Counted from the first letter of the stretch, positions 1-14,625 are shown. The stretch is 49,790 nucleotides of DNA from Trichinella spiralis (GCA_000181795.3 CM012955.1:8453873-8503662); one strand, 5' to 3'. Made by a program: numbers and translations. Notes: a model not told the origin generated them from the letters alone.

Positions 1-63
1 TTGCCTTCAGTCAATTTTCCAATCAAAACGCTGACCTACCATCCACGGAGGGCCTCAAACTGA
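1..63 (+). CDS. possible 3'-terminal exon of a gene entering from the left (partial)
   Basis: The window opens with a good acceptor (TTGCCTTCAG). Two of the three frames after it run 16 to 18 codons to a stop, at about 57 or 63, and a canonical AATAAA follows at 82-87. That is the layout of a last exon plus poly(A) signal. The frame cannot be fixed without the upstream exon, and the two candidate tails (ending LKLK or RRASN) match nothing I recognise. It could equally be non-coding. Confidence 0.25.
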   Translation: MPSVNFPIKTLTYHPRRASN

Positions 64-81
64 AATGATTTCTATTATGTC

Positions 82-87
82 AATAAA
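82..87 (+). terminator. poly(A) signal AATAAA
   Basis: A canonical AATAAA about 20 to 25 bases after the candidate stop codons of the partial exon at the window start. It is the main reason to think a plus-strand gene ends here. Confidence 0.35.
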
Positions 88-3000
88 GCAAACGACCTCG
101 CATGCAAATTTTTATTTTATTCATTTCTGCTGATAAATATGGCTACTGTACATTTTTCATTGATCGGCAAAAAGAAATGCAGGGTTTGGGCGAAATCTGT
201 CCTGTTGTTGTGGAATAATGGGCTTCTAAAGTTTGCACTTTGCCTACGCTAATACATTGTTAAGCGAGCCACTTGTGTTGGGATATTTCGAGAACTGTGC
301 AAGTAGGAACGACGGGAATAAGTTTGTTGTACTTGTTGTTTGGGTAACTTTTTGAATATATTGTTGACTGTTTAGATGTTATCCAAACTTCTCTTGATAA
401 GCTTAACTCTGAAGTGCCCGTTCCTTTCAATCATACTGCTGACGACAATTCCCTGTCTATTGAGAATGCGTAAGGGACATTGAAGTCCATCTTCATATTA
501 GCATCTCGAAGAAATCGTATTGATCTGTTTCTGATACAGATGTGAGAATTAAGTTTAATGCAATGAAGCATTAGTTGGTGTTTAATCCAAAGGCGAAGAA
601 CGTTGTTTTCAGGTTCAAAATTTTTCCCTGTAATGTTCTCCGTTAAAGACTGATAATGGAAAGCCAGTTGCTGTGATCATGAAAGTGGTTCATTTGGCGT
701 TGCACCTTTCTTTAGTTTTGGGATTTTAATGAAAAAACAATAATTATTGATAGTAAATAATAAACATTCATACTAAACAATTTATTATTTTAAAAGTGTA
801 TGTTGAAAAATCTTTTGTTCAAACTTGAAGATCTTTTATAGTGGACTGTATATGTTAATTATAGAATTATCAGTGACAGCGGGTGTGATCAAGAATCGGT
901 TTATTCAGAATAAACAGTAATAACAATAATATAGCGAGAGAAAATCGTTCAGACGGTTCCGTGTTCGTGTATATCCGTGTTTTGTTTTGTGTTGTTCCCT
1001 CCTCCCTCCGCACTCGTATTTATATCTCTTTCTTGACCTCACTCCGCGTCTGGCGACCTAGATTACCGAAGGGTAATTAGAAAATCGGCTTGGTTGCGCA
1101 ATCCCTTAGACTGTGCAGCTTAGCCGGGGTCTGAACAGGCGTGCTGTCAGCCACATTTGACTTTGACGCTATTTCAACAGCTGGCCACCGGAGTTGTGGC
1201 AGATATATGACAGGACGCTGACCTTTTCACCGCTTAATTGCTATTCCATTGTTTTCCATTGAGAAAAACAAGGGGTGCAACTGGCGTTGCGCAATCGTTG
1301 TTTTTATACCAGGAGCAATGCTTTGTTGCCACGGGGATTTTTAGATAGTGATGAGCAGGTATTGAGAAAAGATTTCTCAACAGTGTAATTTGCGTTGTTT
1401 CTAAAATAATAATTTCGTTTAGTTTATAATCAGTTTGTGTACTTCTGAAACAATGATGTCAACAGTTATTATGCTTGTAAGATATATAATGTAATTGTTG
1501 CCCACTGAATCATGGGCTGATCGAGTTGAACGGAAATAAGGACCGTAGCAACTGGTCTTCGAGCTTGAGAAGCTGGCCAATGTTTATAAAGAGTATAGAT
1601 GCAGTCGACAAGATCGTGGAATGGCATGGTTGAGCATACCCACATTAATGAAAAATTTTCTAATAAATCAACAAAAAACAACTTTTAAAAAACAAAACCA
1701 AAAAAATTGAAAAAATGTATGGATTGGATGATATGGATAGTTATGTAATGATGAATTTGCAAAAATTTCATGTTAGAAACTTTGATGCTTTCCGTAGAAG
1801 AAAAAGTAATTTCAAATTTTTAATAAAATGGGTCCCATTTCTGAACCGTTATTATTGAGTAAAATTACTATTAAATAAATTGCGTTAACAAGGAATTTGA
1901 AGTTGTTGGTTGCTGTAACGTTAAAGAAAATCAGGAACAATTGTTATTGCAATATGAAGCTTTCGCTTCTCGGTAAAATTTTAAATTATGTATTAAAAGT
2001 TAATAGACTGGTTTTTCATGTATATCTTTTTTTAATTTTACATTTTATTTTGCTATCTTTCATGGCTGTTGAAATTCCATTTTGTTCGCTTTTTATTCGA
2101 CAATGTTTCGAAAAATTTGCCACTTTGAAGGTTGGAAAAGTTTGAATTTTTTTTCTCAATCGATTGGAAACCTTGTCCGATTTTTGTTTATTATTCTATT
2201 TGATGCCTGAATTGAAAAGATTAATATGTTCAAATATTTTGGATTATTCCTCTTGCATTATTAGCATGAGTAAAAGCAGCTGCAAAATGTTATCGAATGC
2301 AAATGGCAAACTTTGACGGCATTGTATTGGTTTCATATTTGCAACAGCTGCTTCGTGGCAAATATTATTCTTCGGATATTTCTGACTTAATTATCTTAAT
2401 TATAAAAGTTAATTTTGTTCAATATTTCTTTGAAAATGAAATATATTAGTCTCCTATTCTCTTTTTTCTTATAAATATGCAATGATTAAAATTTCCCTTA
2501 CAATATAAGAATTAATTTTGTTGTAATTTGAAAATTTATTTACAATGCTTAAAATAAAACTTATATATACAAATTATGTTCGCGTTGCTCAATTTCAACT
2601 TTCAAGCGGCTTATATTTCACACACATGCCAAGCACATGATTTGACAGTTATAGCTCTTACCTTTGTTATTTACATCAGTTGTATCTTGTTACGCTCGAA
2701 TATTTCAGTAAATCCGAATCTTAAAATGAAGAAATTTAACTGCATCTGTTTCGACAGTGCTTATATTATAGTTTGGCTAAATAATAATAAAAACTGCAAA
2801 ACACAGTACTGCTTGTTCATCAACCTGTACGTAAATTATTGGTGGAAAGTATTATTTCCAAATCTTACATAATTATATTTATAAATCAGTGCTTGGCTAG
2901 GAAAGTTCTATTTTTCAATAAAATCAACATATCTAGATGCGAAAAGCTATTTTATCTTCATTTAAAATAATAATAAAAGACAATAACTGATAAGGGACAA

Positions 3001-3583
3001 CTGTAATTTCTATCAGTTTATATGTGAATTTCATATGATTATACCACCCGATTCGAAAATATAGCCTTCACAATGTACACGAACAATTTAATGTTAGATT
3101 TTGAAAAATATTCTGAAACTTCTGACAAAGAAAATCAATAAACACAGCAAGTCTAGAAGTTGCTTCAGAATATTACACCATGGATCAATTTGTTCACGTT
3201 ATTACGATTCAAATTACCTAGACATATGAAAATGTTGCGCCCGCATCTCAACTGCCAATAAAACTTGTTTTGATTATTAATATTGCGTCGCAATATTCAA
3301 AATAATAATGAGTATCAAACATACGCAAAACAATAAATATTTTGCATAGTGATGCCGACCGTTGTTTACTGAATGCGCTCGATTTTCAAAAACTATAGTA
3401 AACACATTCTATTCTAAAAGGGAAAAAAATAAATAGAAAACTGCTGCTGTCACGAACTAGAATAAATGAAAAAGAAACAAGCATATATACATATGTATAT
3501 GCTTGCAAAAAACTAACTACGAATAATGCGATTTATCCAACCAAGTAAATCTAAAATAAGTTCATCATATCGCCTATTGCATT
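88..3583. other. intergenic region, no gene recognised apart from an LTR-like block
   Basis: This stretch lies between the partial exon at the left edge and the 3' end of enolase. Apart from the LTR-like block at 874-1212 it is AT-rich, with many stops in every frame. The longest open frames (about 60 to 98 codons, for example 1897-2145 and 2576-2872) have amino acid content typical of translated AT-rich spacer and no flanking splice logic. I see no gene in it. Confidence 0.6.
874..1212 (-). mobile_element. probable solo LTR (fossil retroelement end)
   Basis: Read on the minus strand this block of about 340 bases begins TGTCA and ends TGTCA. It has a TATA-box-like TATAAATA at 1017-1024 and an AATAAA at 900-905 about 25 bases before the end, which is the order expected of U3-R-U5. 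It is noticeably richer in GC than its surroundings. No second copy, internal region or clear target-site duplication is visible, so it would be an old solo LTR. The family (Gypsy or BEL/Pao) cannot be told from one LTR. The alternative is an unrelated GC-rich spacer. Confidence 0.4.
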
Positions 3584-6780
<3,197 letters not shown>

Positions 6781-9360
6781 ATGACAATAATTTTATTTTT
6801 GGTTGACAACAGCGTTTCAATGAATCAAGTATCCTATCAGAGAATTTCTTTCTTGGGTTATGCTCAACATGCGATCGAAACTATTTTGAAATATCGTTCT
6901 CGCGACCCCAATGCTCGTGGATTTGACCGCTATATGTTGTTGACGTTTGATCGTCCACCGAAAAATATCAAAGCAGGTTGGAAAGAAAGCCAAACAGTTT
7001 TCATGGAAGAGTTAAGAAATCTCAAAGCTGAAAATTCTTCTTCTATTACCGCTCCACTTTCTAGCGCTTTTCATCTGTTGAATGTGAATCGTCTGCAAAG
7101 TGGAATTGACAATTTTGGATATGGTCGATATCCACAGTGGTTGGAACAAGCGTTTGTTATTTTATTTACTGACGGACATTCATTCGTCGATGATGATGGA
7201 ACGTTGTTCGATATTGACAAAATTCGTTTGTCCTCTTATGGAAGTGAATTATACTATGATGCATATCGCTGGGATCAACGGATTTATGCTGTCGTACTGC
7301 GCATTCCTGGAATTTTGCCAAGAAAGCAATACATGGGTGGTCCAGTTCCTCCATGTCATGGTCCAATTGAAGCAATATGCGAACGGACTGGCGGTCGATC
7401 GTATTGCATCACGGATCACAAAATGATCAATCCATGCATTGAATCGTTGATGATGAAAATGCATACAGGCGTTGTGATGAGTTTTGAGAGATATGAAGTG
7501 ATGCCAACACGTTTTGAAATGCCCAAAAGTTCTGGAAGCGCGCTCATGGCTTTAATAGCGTCTGAACCGGGAACAGTTATTCGCAGTCCAGATTCCTGTC
7601 CAGCAAGTCCATTGTTTACTCCTGATCCAATTTGGCATAAAACCAAAGGAATGATTTATGTACCTCGATTACCTAATAGAGGCTATATGGCAAGTCACTG
7701 GCCTATACCCGAAGCATTTTGGCCTGATTCAACAATGACTTATTTGCCACCACGTACTGCGCATCCTATGATCAGATTTCAGTGCTATCAGTATATGCCT
7801 ATGCTTTTAGAAGAGTTTCCGTTTGACAAATACGAATTAGAACCGACAGCACTTACCAAGCACATGCTTGAAGTAACAACGCCAGCAATTTGTTGGTATG
7901 CATTTGTTATGAATAGTTCAAAAACAAATGACATAGGTGCACCTTTTGGTTATTTGAAAGTGTCCAGCTCAATGAATTGCGTAAATCTGTACGTTTTGCC
8001 ATATGACTTCCCTTCTTTGTTTCCTTTAATCGAAGAAGCACGACGCAATCCTCCCGCTATTATGACTCAAAATTGGCGTTGCCATTTTGATAACTATTTA
8101 CGAAATATACCTGCTTATTACTTTTTACCGTTGAAAAAGGCTTTGCTGCGTATCAGTGTACTTCGTCCAGTCTGTGAAATGTTTTTCGAAAATTGGCTTC
8201 CGCCGAATATTAATGTCTACTTGAGCAAAATTAAGACTTATGCTAAAGAAGAATACATAGCACTGTGTCAACAGGTGGGTCAAAAAATGATCACCGAAGA
8301 TTATGTTGCAGTTATTAATAATAATTTTCAAAGACCTGTTTATTTGCATCCAACATTGGACAATGTTACAGAGAGATATTTAGAACCACCGATTTTGCTT
8401 CAATCCTTAACAGAAACCAAGCCTGCACAGTTAACAGCTGAACAGGTGCTACGTTATCCGGACAGGCTGACAAGGGATAATCTCCTAGAAGGAGTAGTTT
8501 TGCTTTTCGACCTTATATCTGAAAATATGGATTTTGGTGAGAACAGCAGCATGCAACCCTTGAATGAAAGCTTCATGCTGGATAATCAGCATACGGTACC
8601 GGTGATGATGATGGGCAATTATCAAGAATATTTAAAGCGCATGCCTCCGCCATTGAGGGAAGTGGAGCCAACTCCTCCTAGACTGCATGCTTTTGGAAAT
8701 CCATTCAAAGTGGACAAACGGATCAGCGTTGACGAAGCGGATATTAGCGCCAATCCACAGACTGGCGATCGTTTTTTCAGACGTGACGCAGAAATTAGAG
8801 AAAAAGGTCCACTGTCGAAAACGTATCGTTGGATACCTCGAGGTGGGCCAGTTACATTGCCTTTCGGAAAGCACGAATGCAGTGGCTGTTCCACATTGAT
8901 TAATACAATTGGATTTTGCACCAGTTGTCAGATAAAGCAAGCGGCAAAATTGAAGCCAGAAACAGAAGTTGTTATTTCCGAAATTGTCGAAGAAGAAAGA
9001 AAAGAAGAACAAGTGGAAGAAGATGATGATGAGGAGGACGATGACGAAGAAGACGACAAAGAAGAAGAAGAACAGTTTGTTTCACCCTCATCACAAGCAA
9101 AGCGTAAAGCTACATCTCATGTTTTTTATGATTTTACAGAAAAACAAAACCTGGCAGTGGATAATACTTTTTTTCAAATAAACGAGCGTTTGCGATTGAT
9201 CGTTCGAGAACCTGTCAGGGATTTTCAAAGATTGTTAGATTTTTTGAATAATCAAGAGCCAGACGTACTAAAAAAGCTTATTCGAAACGCTTTGGAAGAA
9301 GCGAGAAGGTTGAAAATGAAAGAATTATATGAATTTTTGATAGAACAGTTCTTAACATGA
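6781..9360 (+). CDS. ints-6: Integrator complex subunit 6 (INTS6/DICE1-like), intronless
   Basis: INTS6 is part of the nuclear Integrator complex, which cleaves snRNA and paused mRNA transcripts on RNA polymerase II and recruits PP2A. The single open frame gives 859 residues; vertebrate INTS6 is about 890. The N-terminal von Willebrand A domain (about residues 1-230) starts MTIILFLVDNSVSMNQ, with the MIDAS DxSxS at D9, S11 and S13. It continues with RYMLLTFDRPPKNIKAGWKE and GIDNFGYGR, all INTS6-typical. A CxxC-x9-CxxC motif sits at C700-C716, an acidic Glu/Asp tract covers about 730-765, and the C terminus (about 800-859) matches the INTS6/SAGE1 C-terminal domain. The frame has no intron although every long neighbour is split, so it may be an old retrocopy that replaced the parent. 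An AATAAA follows at 9401. Confidence 0.93.
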   Translation: MTIILFLVDNSVSMNQVSYQRISFLGYAQHAIETILKYRSRDPNARGFDRYMLLTFDRPPKNIKAGWKESQTVFMEELRNLKAENSSSITAPLSSAFHLLNVNRLQSGIDNFGYGRYPQWLEQAFVILFTDGHSFVDDDGTLFDIDKIRLSSYGSELYYDAYRWDQRIYAVVLRIPGILPRKQYMGGPVPPCHGPIEAICERTGGRSYCITDHKMINPCIESLMMKMHTGVVMSFERYEVMPTRFEMPKSSGSALMALIASEPGTVIRSPDSCPASPLFTPDPIWHKTKGMIYVPRLPNRGYMASHWPIPEAFWPDSTMTYLPPRTAHPMIRFQCYQYMPMLLEEFPFDKYELEPTALTKHMLEVTTPAICWYAFVMNSSKTNDIGAPFGYLKVSSSMNCVNLYVLPYDFPSLFPLIEEARRNPPAIMTQNWRCHFDNYLRNIPAYYFLPLKKALLRISVLRPVCEMFFENWLPPNINVYLSKIKTYAKEEYIALCQQVGQKMITEDYVAVINNNFQRPVYLHPTLDNVTERYLEPPILLQSLTETKPAQLTAEQVLRYPDRLTRDNLLEGVVLLFDLISENMDFGENSSMQPLNESFMLDNQHTVPVMMMGNYQEYLKRMPPPLREVEPTPPRLHAFGNPFKVDKRISVDEADISANPQTGDRFFRRDAEIREKGPLSKTYRWIPRGGPVTLPFGKHECSGCSTLINTIGFCTSCQIKQAAKLKPETEVVISEIVEEERKEEQVEEDDDEEDDDEEDDKEEEEQFVSPSSQAKRKATSHVFYDFTEKQNLAVDNTFFQINERLRLIVREPVRDFQRLLDFLNNQEPDVLKKLIRNALEEARRLKMKELYEFLIEQFLT

Positions 9361-9400
9361 TCAGTGTTTGTTGTTGTTATTTAGAAATACACTATTCAAC

Positions 9401-9406
9401 AATAAA
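9401..9406 (+). terminator. poly(A) signal of INTS6
   Basis: Canonical AATAAA 41 bases after the INTS6 stop codon. It gives a short 3' UTR. Confidence 0.7.
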
Positions 9407-10166
9407 CTTCATATATTTTCTTTTTTATCATGTGAATTGCTGCTGTTTATCAGTTGTTGAACGAATGGATATTCGTGTTTTGTTTGTTTATTGTTTTTTT
9501 AGATAAGCATTTTAAATTTATTTATTAGTTGTAATTTAAAGTTTTCAAATTACATTCATCTCAGTGACCATGCTACTTAGTTATGTTGTTTTCATTTCAT
9601 GAAGATAACTGATACCTAAACGAACTGCAAATGCCGGCGATACTGTATTTTAAACATGCCTCAATTTTGTAGATATTACAGCGGAAGATGTGTGTAAAAT
9701 ATTCTTGTTTGTTGAGGCAGTCTATAACCGTTCGCAGTCGTCAGCATGCTGTTGTTTGCTGACCACACTTTTGCACTGCAAACTTTGGCGGTTCAGCATT
9801 TACCTCATAATTTTTGCTAGTACACAGCCACAGTTTAAGACCAATCTTCGCAGTGGAAATGCAAGCACGATGAATCGAGGCTTAACGTAAATGAAGAAAG
9901 CCTGAAAGCAGAGAGAAACCGGTGGGAATGGGGCAATGATGCTCAGTTACACCGGAAGACAGAACAAGAAACAACACACACAGTTTTATTCATATGCTTG
10001 GCAATTGATATTTGAAATTAATCCACAATTTCATGACGATTCTCTAAAAGCGTACAATTTTCAAAATAAGCTACTTTTTAGGAACAATTAATTTTACGCT
10101 TACGTGAAATTGTGAGTTCATTTTCAACAAGCTTCTAAATTTAATCAAGACAGTTAGTTAGTTGTG

Positions 10167-10172
10167 TTTATT
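10167..10172 (-). terminator. poly(A) signal of the EMI/FAS1 gene
   Basis: AATAAA on the minus strand about 200 bases after the stop codon of the four-FAS1 gene. No closer canonical hexamer is seen. Confidence 0.45.
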
Positions 10173-10375
10173 GATAAAAGAGGCAATTTCAGTCTATATA
10201 AGTAGCGCAAGCAGCGAATAGTGTTTGAAACTAGCTTTAAAAAAAGGGGTAGATGTAATAAATTTATGAAGCATAATGCATAGAAAATTTTTTTACTACA
10301 TTTAAATTTCCGGACTTTAGAAACTACTGCTGCATGCTGGGGCAAGGCATTCATCATTCGTGTACTTGACGAAAA

Positions 10376-13300
10376 CTAATTGAAAAAGGGTACGTTTGAA
10401 AAGAATTCTTGAACAGGGCGACCAATTGCCAATGAATCAATAAATGGGAAATTGATGAAATTGTACGCCCTAGCTGGATACAATGGACTTTGCAGGATGT
10501 GAACAACTCCATTATCAGAAACAGCAGCGTCGCACTGTTTCATTCCTGAATTTCCAAAATGACTACAGTGTCCTGAAAATCCTTTCGACTGATACACCAA
10601 ACCGTCCATTGCTCTGAAAGAATTTCCAAACAACGTATTTTCGCAAAGTTTATAGCAGCAGAGCGAAACTGAAAAATAATAAACTTTGTTTTCCCTTTCC
10701 AAACAAAAACAATTAGCATTGACAAGTATCATACCTGGAATAATGTGTCGCTTCATTAATAATTCTACATCGCTTTTATTAGCTAACAAATTTTCCTTAT
10801 CGGTATCTTTATAAATATTGTCAAATGCATCATCTTCGAAAGCAAGTACGGTGGCAGAAAACTCTGGGTCGCTGAGACTTTTGTCTAATCCTGAAGTTTC
10901 CATCAACATCACAAACTGCTTCACATTATCCATACCACGCAGTACATCCATCAAAGTTTTTCCATATTTAGGCAAAGGCTAAAAACACAGATCAAAACAA
11001 ACAACAATTTTTATACAATATTTGTTTTACAAATGATAAATTTACCTCAGACAGTTTATGCAAAACGGCATTGCAACTGGGAATGTTTGACTTTTCCACA
11101 GCAACGCAATTGACATACTTCTTTTGCTTCGATTCAAAAATTAGAGAATATGCCATATTTTTCATTTCCCGCGAGAATTTCAGATTTTGCTTAGCCAAGG
11201 ATGATAACTGTTTTGATGGTTCTTCGAAATTATATTTTTCACCAATGACAACATAACGTGATATTTCGTTTTGTAAGGAGTTGGCTTCCATGTTTCCAAT
11301 TTCCTATAAAATTAGAATTCGATCAATTACAAATAATATTTTCATCATTCAAGTATAGCATACTGTAACAGCAGAGGTTGGTGGCAAAAGTACTGTTGCA
11401 GATTCGGTGGAAAGTATTTTTGTAATGCCTGACTTTTCGAAAAGAGATGCCATTTCTTCAGAAATGGATTCTTGTATAGCTGAATACAATGTCCTTGCTG
11501 CAATAAAAGTTGATTAATAAAAAAAACAAATATTTTTAGATTCAATTAATAAGATAAGATAAAATGACGATTTTTTCAAATTACAATTATCAAACTGCAC
11601 AAAATGAGAGTAAATATAAGGTGATCAAATGTGCTTCGAAAATAAATTATTTCCTTGTTACACGTCAGCAAAGCAAATAAATAAATACCTTTCTGGGGAA
11701 TATAAACTTCCGTTATAGTATGCAAAATGCCGTTAAGACCAACACGACCTTCTCCAGTGAGATTTAGATTTTCAATTATAGAATCCTCATTCCTTTTATG
11801 AGAAAGAAAGAATATGTCAAGAATGTTCAAATCATGGGAAAGCATATTTTTGCACATCATCTTCTCCATTATATAATAATGCATAAAATCTAAACGTATG
11901 CTGCAGTAGAAAATAAAATTTCACTGTCAATAAGATATGTTTACCGGCAAAGCAGCTTCGTTTGCTTCTGATGTCACTCTGAACTTGCTGGGGAAGTTTT
12001 TGAAAAGCTTCATCATTAAAAGCAAACACAGTCAATGTCAAGTCTTTGTTGTTTAGCATTTCTTTTGTCGAATCATTCATCACTGAAATGTATTTTATTA
12101 GAAAAATTGTTTCATAATGAACAGAATTCTTTTTACATCAAAAGCAAATGTAATAAATTGAAATATAATATTCCCAAAATTACATAAAGCATACTTACAT
12201 GAAAGGAAAATGGAAAATTCTGGATTGGAATTCAACATTTCCCAAATAGTTTCAGTTGCAGGAAACAATGGCTTATTCACCACATGCAGAACGCCGTTTT
12301 TGAATTGAACATTAGCATTCTTAATTTCTGCACAATTTACAGATAATGCCTGAAGTGAAAAAAGCATATTAAACCTACATACCTGCTGCTCACGTAATAT
12401 GAATAATCTCGCATATTACATACCGCATTATTTTTATTAACGCTGACAGTCAATTTTCCACCAGTTCTCAAAGTTTGCAGTTCATTTCCATCTTTCAAAT
12501 TGAAACTATAATGAAATCCAGGAGAGATGTACCCAAGGAGAATGTCTTTAACAGGGCGCATTGTATCTCCTGTTTCAAATACAATAACTTGGGCAATTTC
12601 ACTTCCATCAGAAGATGACTGTGAAAACGCTTCATTTGTTGGTGCGAACAATGTAATATTTCGCTTATCCAGTTGTGTCAGCAATCCAGATTTCTCCAAC
12701 GATTCTTCCAGCAATGTTAAATTCAAATTTTTCAGAGTTGTGGCCAAATCTTCCAGTTCCAATTCTAAGAAATTGTTTAATCATCAAATGCATGTTTGTT
12801 TGGAAATAGTATAAAAAACAGTGAAAGTGTTCTTTGATTACAGCAACCCAAAATTATTCTTATAGTTAAACAAAAATTATACCAACTTTAAAAATGTGCC
12901 CATTTTAAGACAGAAAATTAGATTAACAATTGCTGGAAGTGACATTTTTGCACTGGTTTTGCTGGTTATAGCTTGGATTAGAATCTTCTTCAAACAAGGG
13001 CACTATGAAGAGTTAACACAATCGAAATATTATTTGCTGTGAGCAAACTGATAAATCGTTTTGCATTATTTGATGAATCGAGTCAACATTTGACCGAAGC
13101 GAAGCTTTGGATTATTCAAGCCGCAAGCGTGGCACTTGATCACACACTTCAATGAATTGCTTTCAGTTGTTCCACTAAGTGAAATGGCAACAGTAGTGAA
13201 AATTCAGTTATAGCAAACAGCGCAAAATGAATTTTGAATAAAATTCTCAAGATGATGCAATTGAAATTTCAAAAACTGCCTTGCTAGCTAACTTGTGCAC

Positions 13301-14439
13301 AACTGGATAAGTGATGACTTTGTGCTCGTTGTTAAATAATAAAAAAGAGAATGAAAAGCCGTTTTTCTTTCATTGTTGAACATGTGTGCACGAACCAAGC
13401 TAAAGCATGATCAGCATTGAGTGCATTACGCTAAATGTAAATAGCAGAGAAAATTTACATATCAATAAATATGCTGAAGTCACGCAGGACGTCACGCTTC
13501 ATTATTCGATTACGGTCAACGTGAACAAGCAAAAAATAGTGAACTTAACTGATTGCTTTTCAGTTATGAGCAATATCAATTATCATTGTTCAACATCAGC
13601 AACGAGCAGCAAGTGTTGCAATTATTTTTACAGAAACGTCAGTTGATTGGTTTTCAAAAAAGATACCAAATGGGAATTTTATTTATAAAATTGAAAAGAT
13701 ATAAATATGTCATGAAAAGCACTTGGTTCGATCGTTTTGAAAAAGTGGAAGAAAAATTTGCCAAATGTCAAGAAAGCACAGCTATAATCGATCAATTCGC
13801 TTTTCGAAAAGTTGCTGTCAAATGGTGAAATGCGAACAAATGCGTGCGTATGCGAATGCGTTTGCCTATGCCTATGCCTGTCCCAATCCCAAGCCCTGCG
13901 GACATTGTTGACAGAAATAAATCATGAAGGCAAATCAAATATGCAAATATCCAAATTATTGTTCGCTCAGTAATTTCTTTTTTTTTCTTTTAAATCAAAC
14001 AACTTACCCACTAAGCAACCTTTTTTGAAATTTCTAGCAAAGCCGTGACAACACTGGTATGTTGTAGTGTTGATAATTTCTTTGCCATTGATTATTTTAC
14101 TGCTTTCACAACTGTGCACGTTGTACGTAGAAATGCAAGTCGATGTGATCGATGGATGAAAATTTGTTTCATTCGTTGCGGGCTTTTCTTTGACAGACTC
14201 TTCTTTGCATACATTCGGTCTGAATAAATAATATTAAATGAAACCAATAAAATAAATAAATATATATATATATATATATATATAGTTTTTTTAAATTTTG
14301 TATCAATTTACCCAGTCCACCAGGAATTGAATTCAAACCAATATTCACGATCTGAACATCCGAACAAGCATGTGCCGTTGCACGATGCAAAAAGAAGAGA
14401 GAATAGAAGCAGAGCAGTCACCTTGAACTCGGTGCCCAT
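10376..14439 (-). CDS. TGFBI/periostin-like secreted protein: signal peptide, EMI module, four FAS1 domains
   Basis: This looks like an extracellular-matrix adhesion protein of the TGFBI/periostin family. Exons in coding order are 14312-14439, 14008-14219, 12424-12764, 12199-12349, 11945-12082, 11689-11889, 11364-11497, 11046-11303, 10735-10978 and 10376-10668. Phases join to 699 residues; human TGFBI has 683. The start MGTEFKVTALLLFSLLFA is a clear signal peptide, and a TATA box 39 bases upstream excludes earlier Mets. Residues 43-112 form an EMI/CROPT-like module, GPNVCKEES to YQCCHGFARNFKKGCL. FAS1 repeats lie at about 115-250, 252-390, 391-522 and 523-665, marked by ITLFAPTNEAF, LTVFAFNDEAF, and the repeat-closing NGVLHVVNKPLFP and NGVVHILQSPLYP. 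Repeat 3 is the most divergent. No transmembrane or GPI signal is visible. Intron 2 is 1.24 kb. Confidence 0.9.
14261..14284. repeat. (TA)n microsatellite in intron 1 of the EMI/FAS1 gene
   Basis: About 12 uninterrupted TA units, lying in the short first intron just upstream of the acceptor of exon 2. It is likely to vary in length between individuals. Confidence 0.9.
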
Positions 14440-14477
14440 GGTGCGAAGATAAGCGGCTAACAGTGTGAGCATTTCGA

Positions 14478-14625
14478 TTTTATAGGCAATGCAGAGTAAA
14501 CAAACGCACAATTCGACCAATCAGATTCACCGCTGAGTCACATGTTTGAGCAATGGAAATTTCTAGAAAAAATTTTCCAATCCCGCCCCCTACAATTCGC
14601 CTACTTCCGTTCAACAAATGAGTCA
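14478..14625 (-). promoter_or_regulatory. core and proximal promoter of the EMI/FAS1 gene
   Basis: On the minus strand TATAAAA lies at 14478-14484, about 39 bases before the ATG at 14439, implying a very short 5' UTR. Upstream are CCAAT boxes (plus-strand CCAAT at 14517-14521 and near 14576), a GC-box-like CCCGCCCCC near 14582-14590, a heat-shock-element-like TTCTAGAA near 14560, and two AP-1-type TGAGTCA sites at 14534-14540 and 14619-14625. The motifs are directly visible; their use is inferred. The density of named motifs is far above the rest of the window. Confidence 0.6.

Larger units (their letters stand above)
9361..10375. other. convergent intergenic region between INTS6 and the FAS1 gene
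   Basis: This stretch holds the 3' UTRs of two genes that point toward each other. A minus-strand AATAAA lies at 10167-10172, about 200 bases past the FAS1 gene's stop, and fits as its poly(A) signal. Open frames such as 9690-9890 are short and resemble no known protein. Confidence 0.6.

Noticed and set aside
8622-9012. Antisense open frames of 99 and 126 codons over the 3' half of INTS6
   Set aside because: They are shadows of the long INTS6 frame. The other strand carries conserved domains and these do not.
12883-12945. Minus-strand ATG with a signal-peptide-like MSLPAIVNLIFCLKMG and a GT donor
   Set aside because: It seemed to be the first exon of the FAS1 gene, but its phase does not fit exon 12424-12764. 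The true upstream exons at 14008-14219 and 14312-14439 fit in phase and supply the EMI module, so this lies inside intron 2.
13407-13828. Plus-strand open frames, up to 91 codons, inside intron 2 of the EMI/FAS1 gene
   Set aside because: They were considered as a nested gene. Donor and acceptor pairs lead straight into stops, and the residues match no family.
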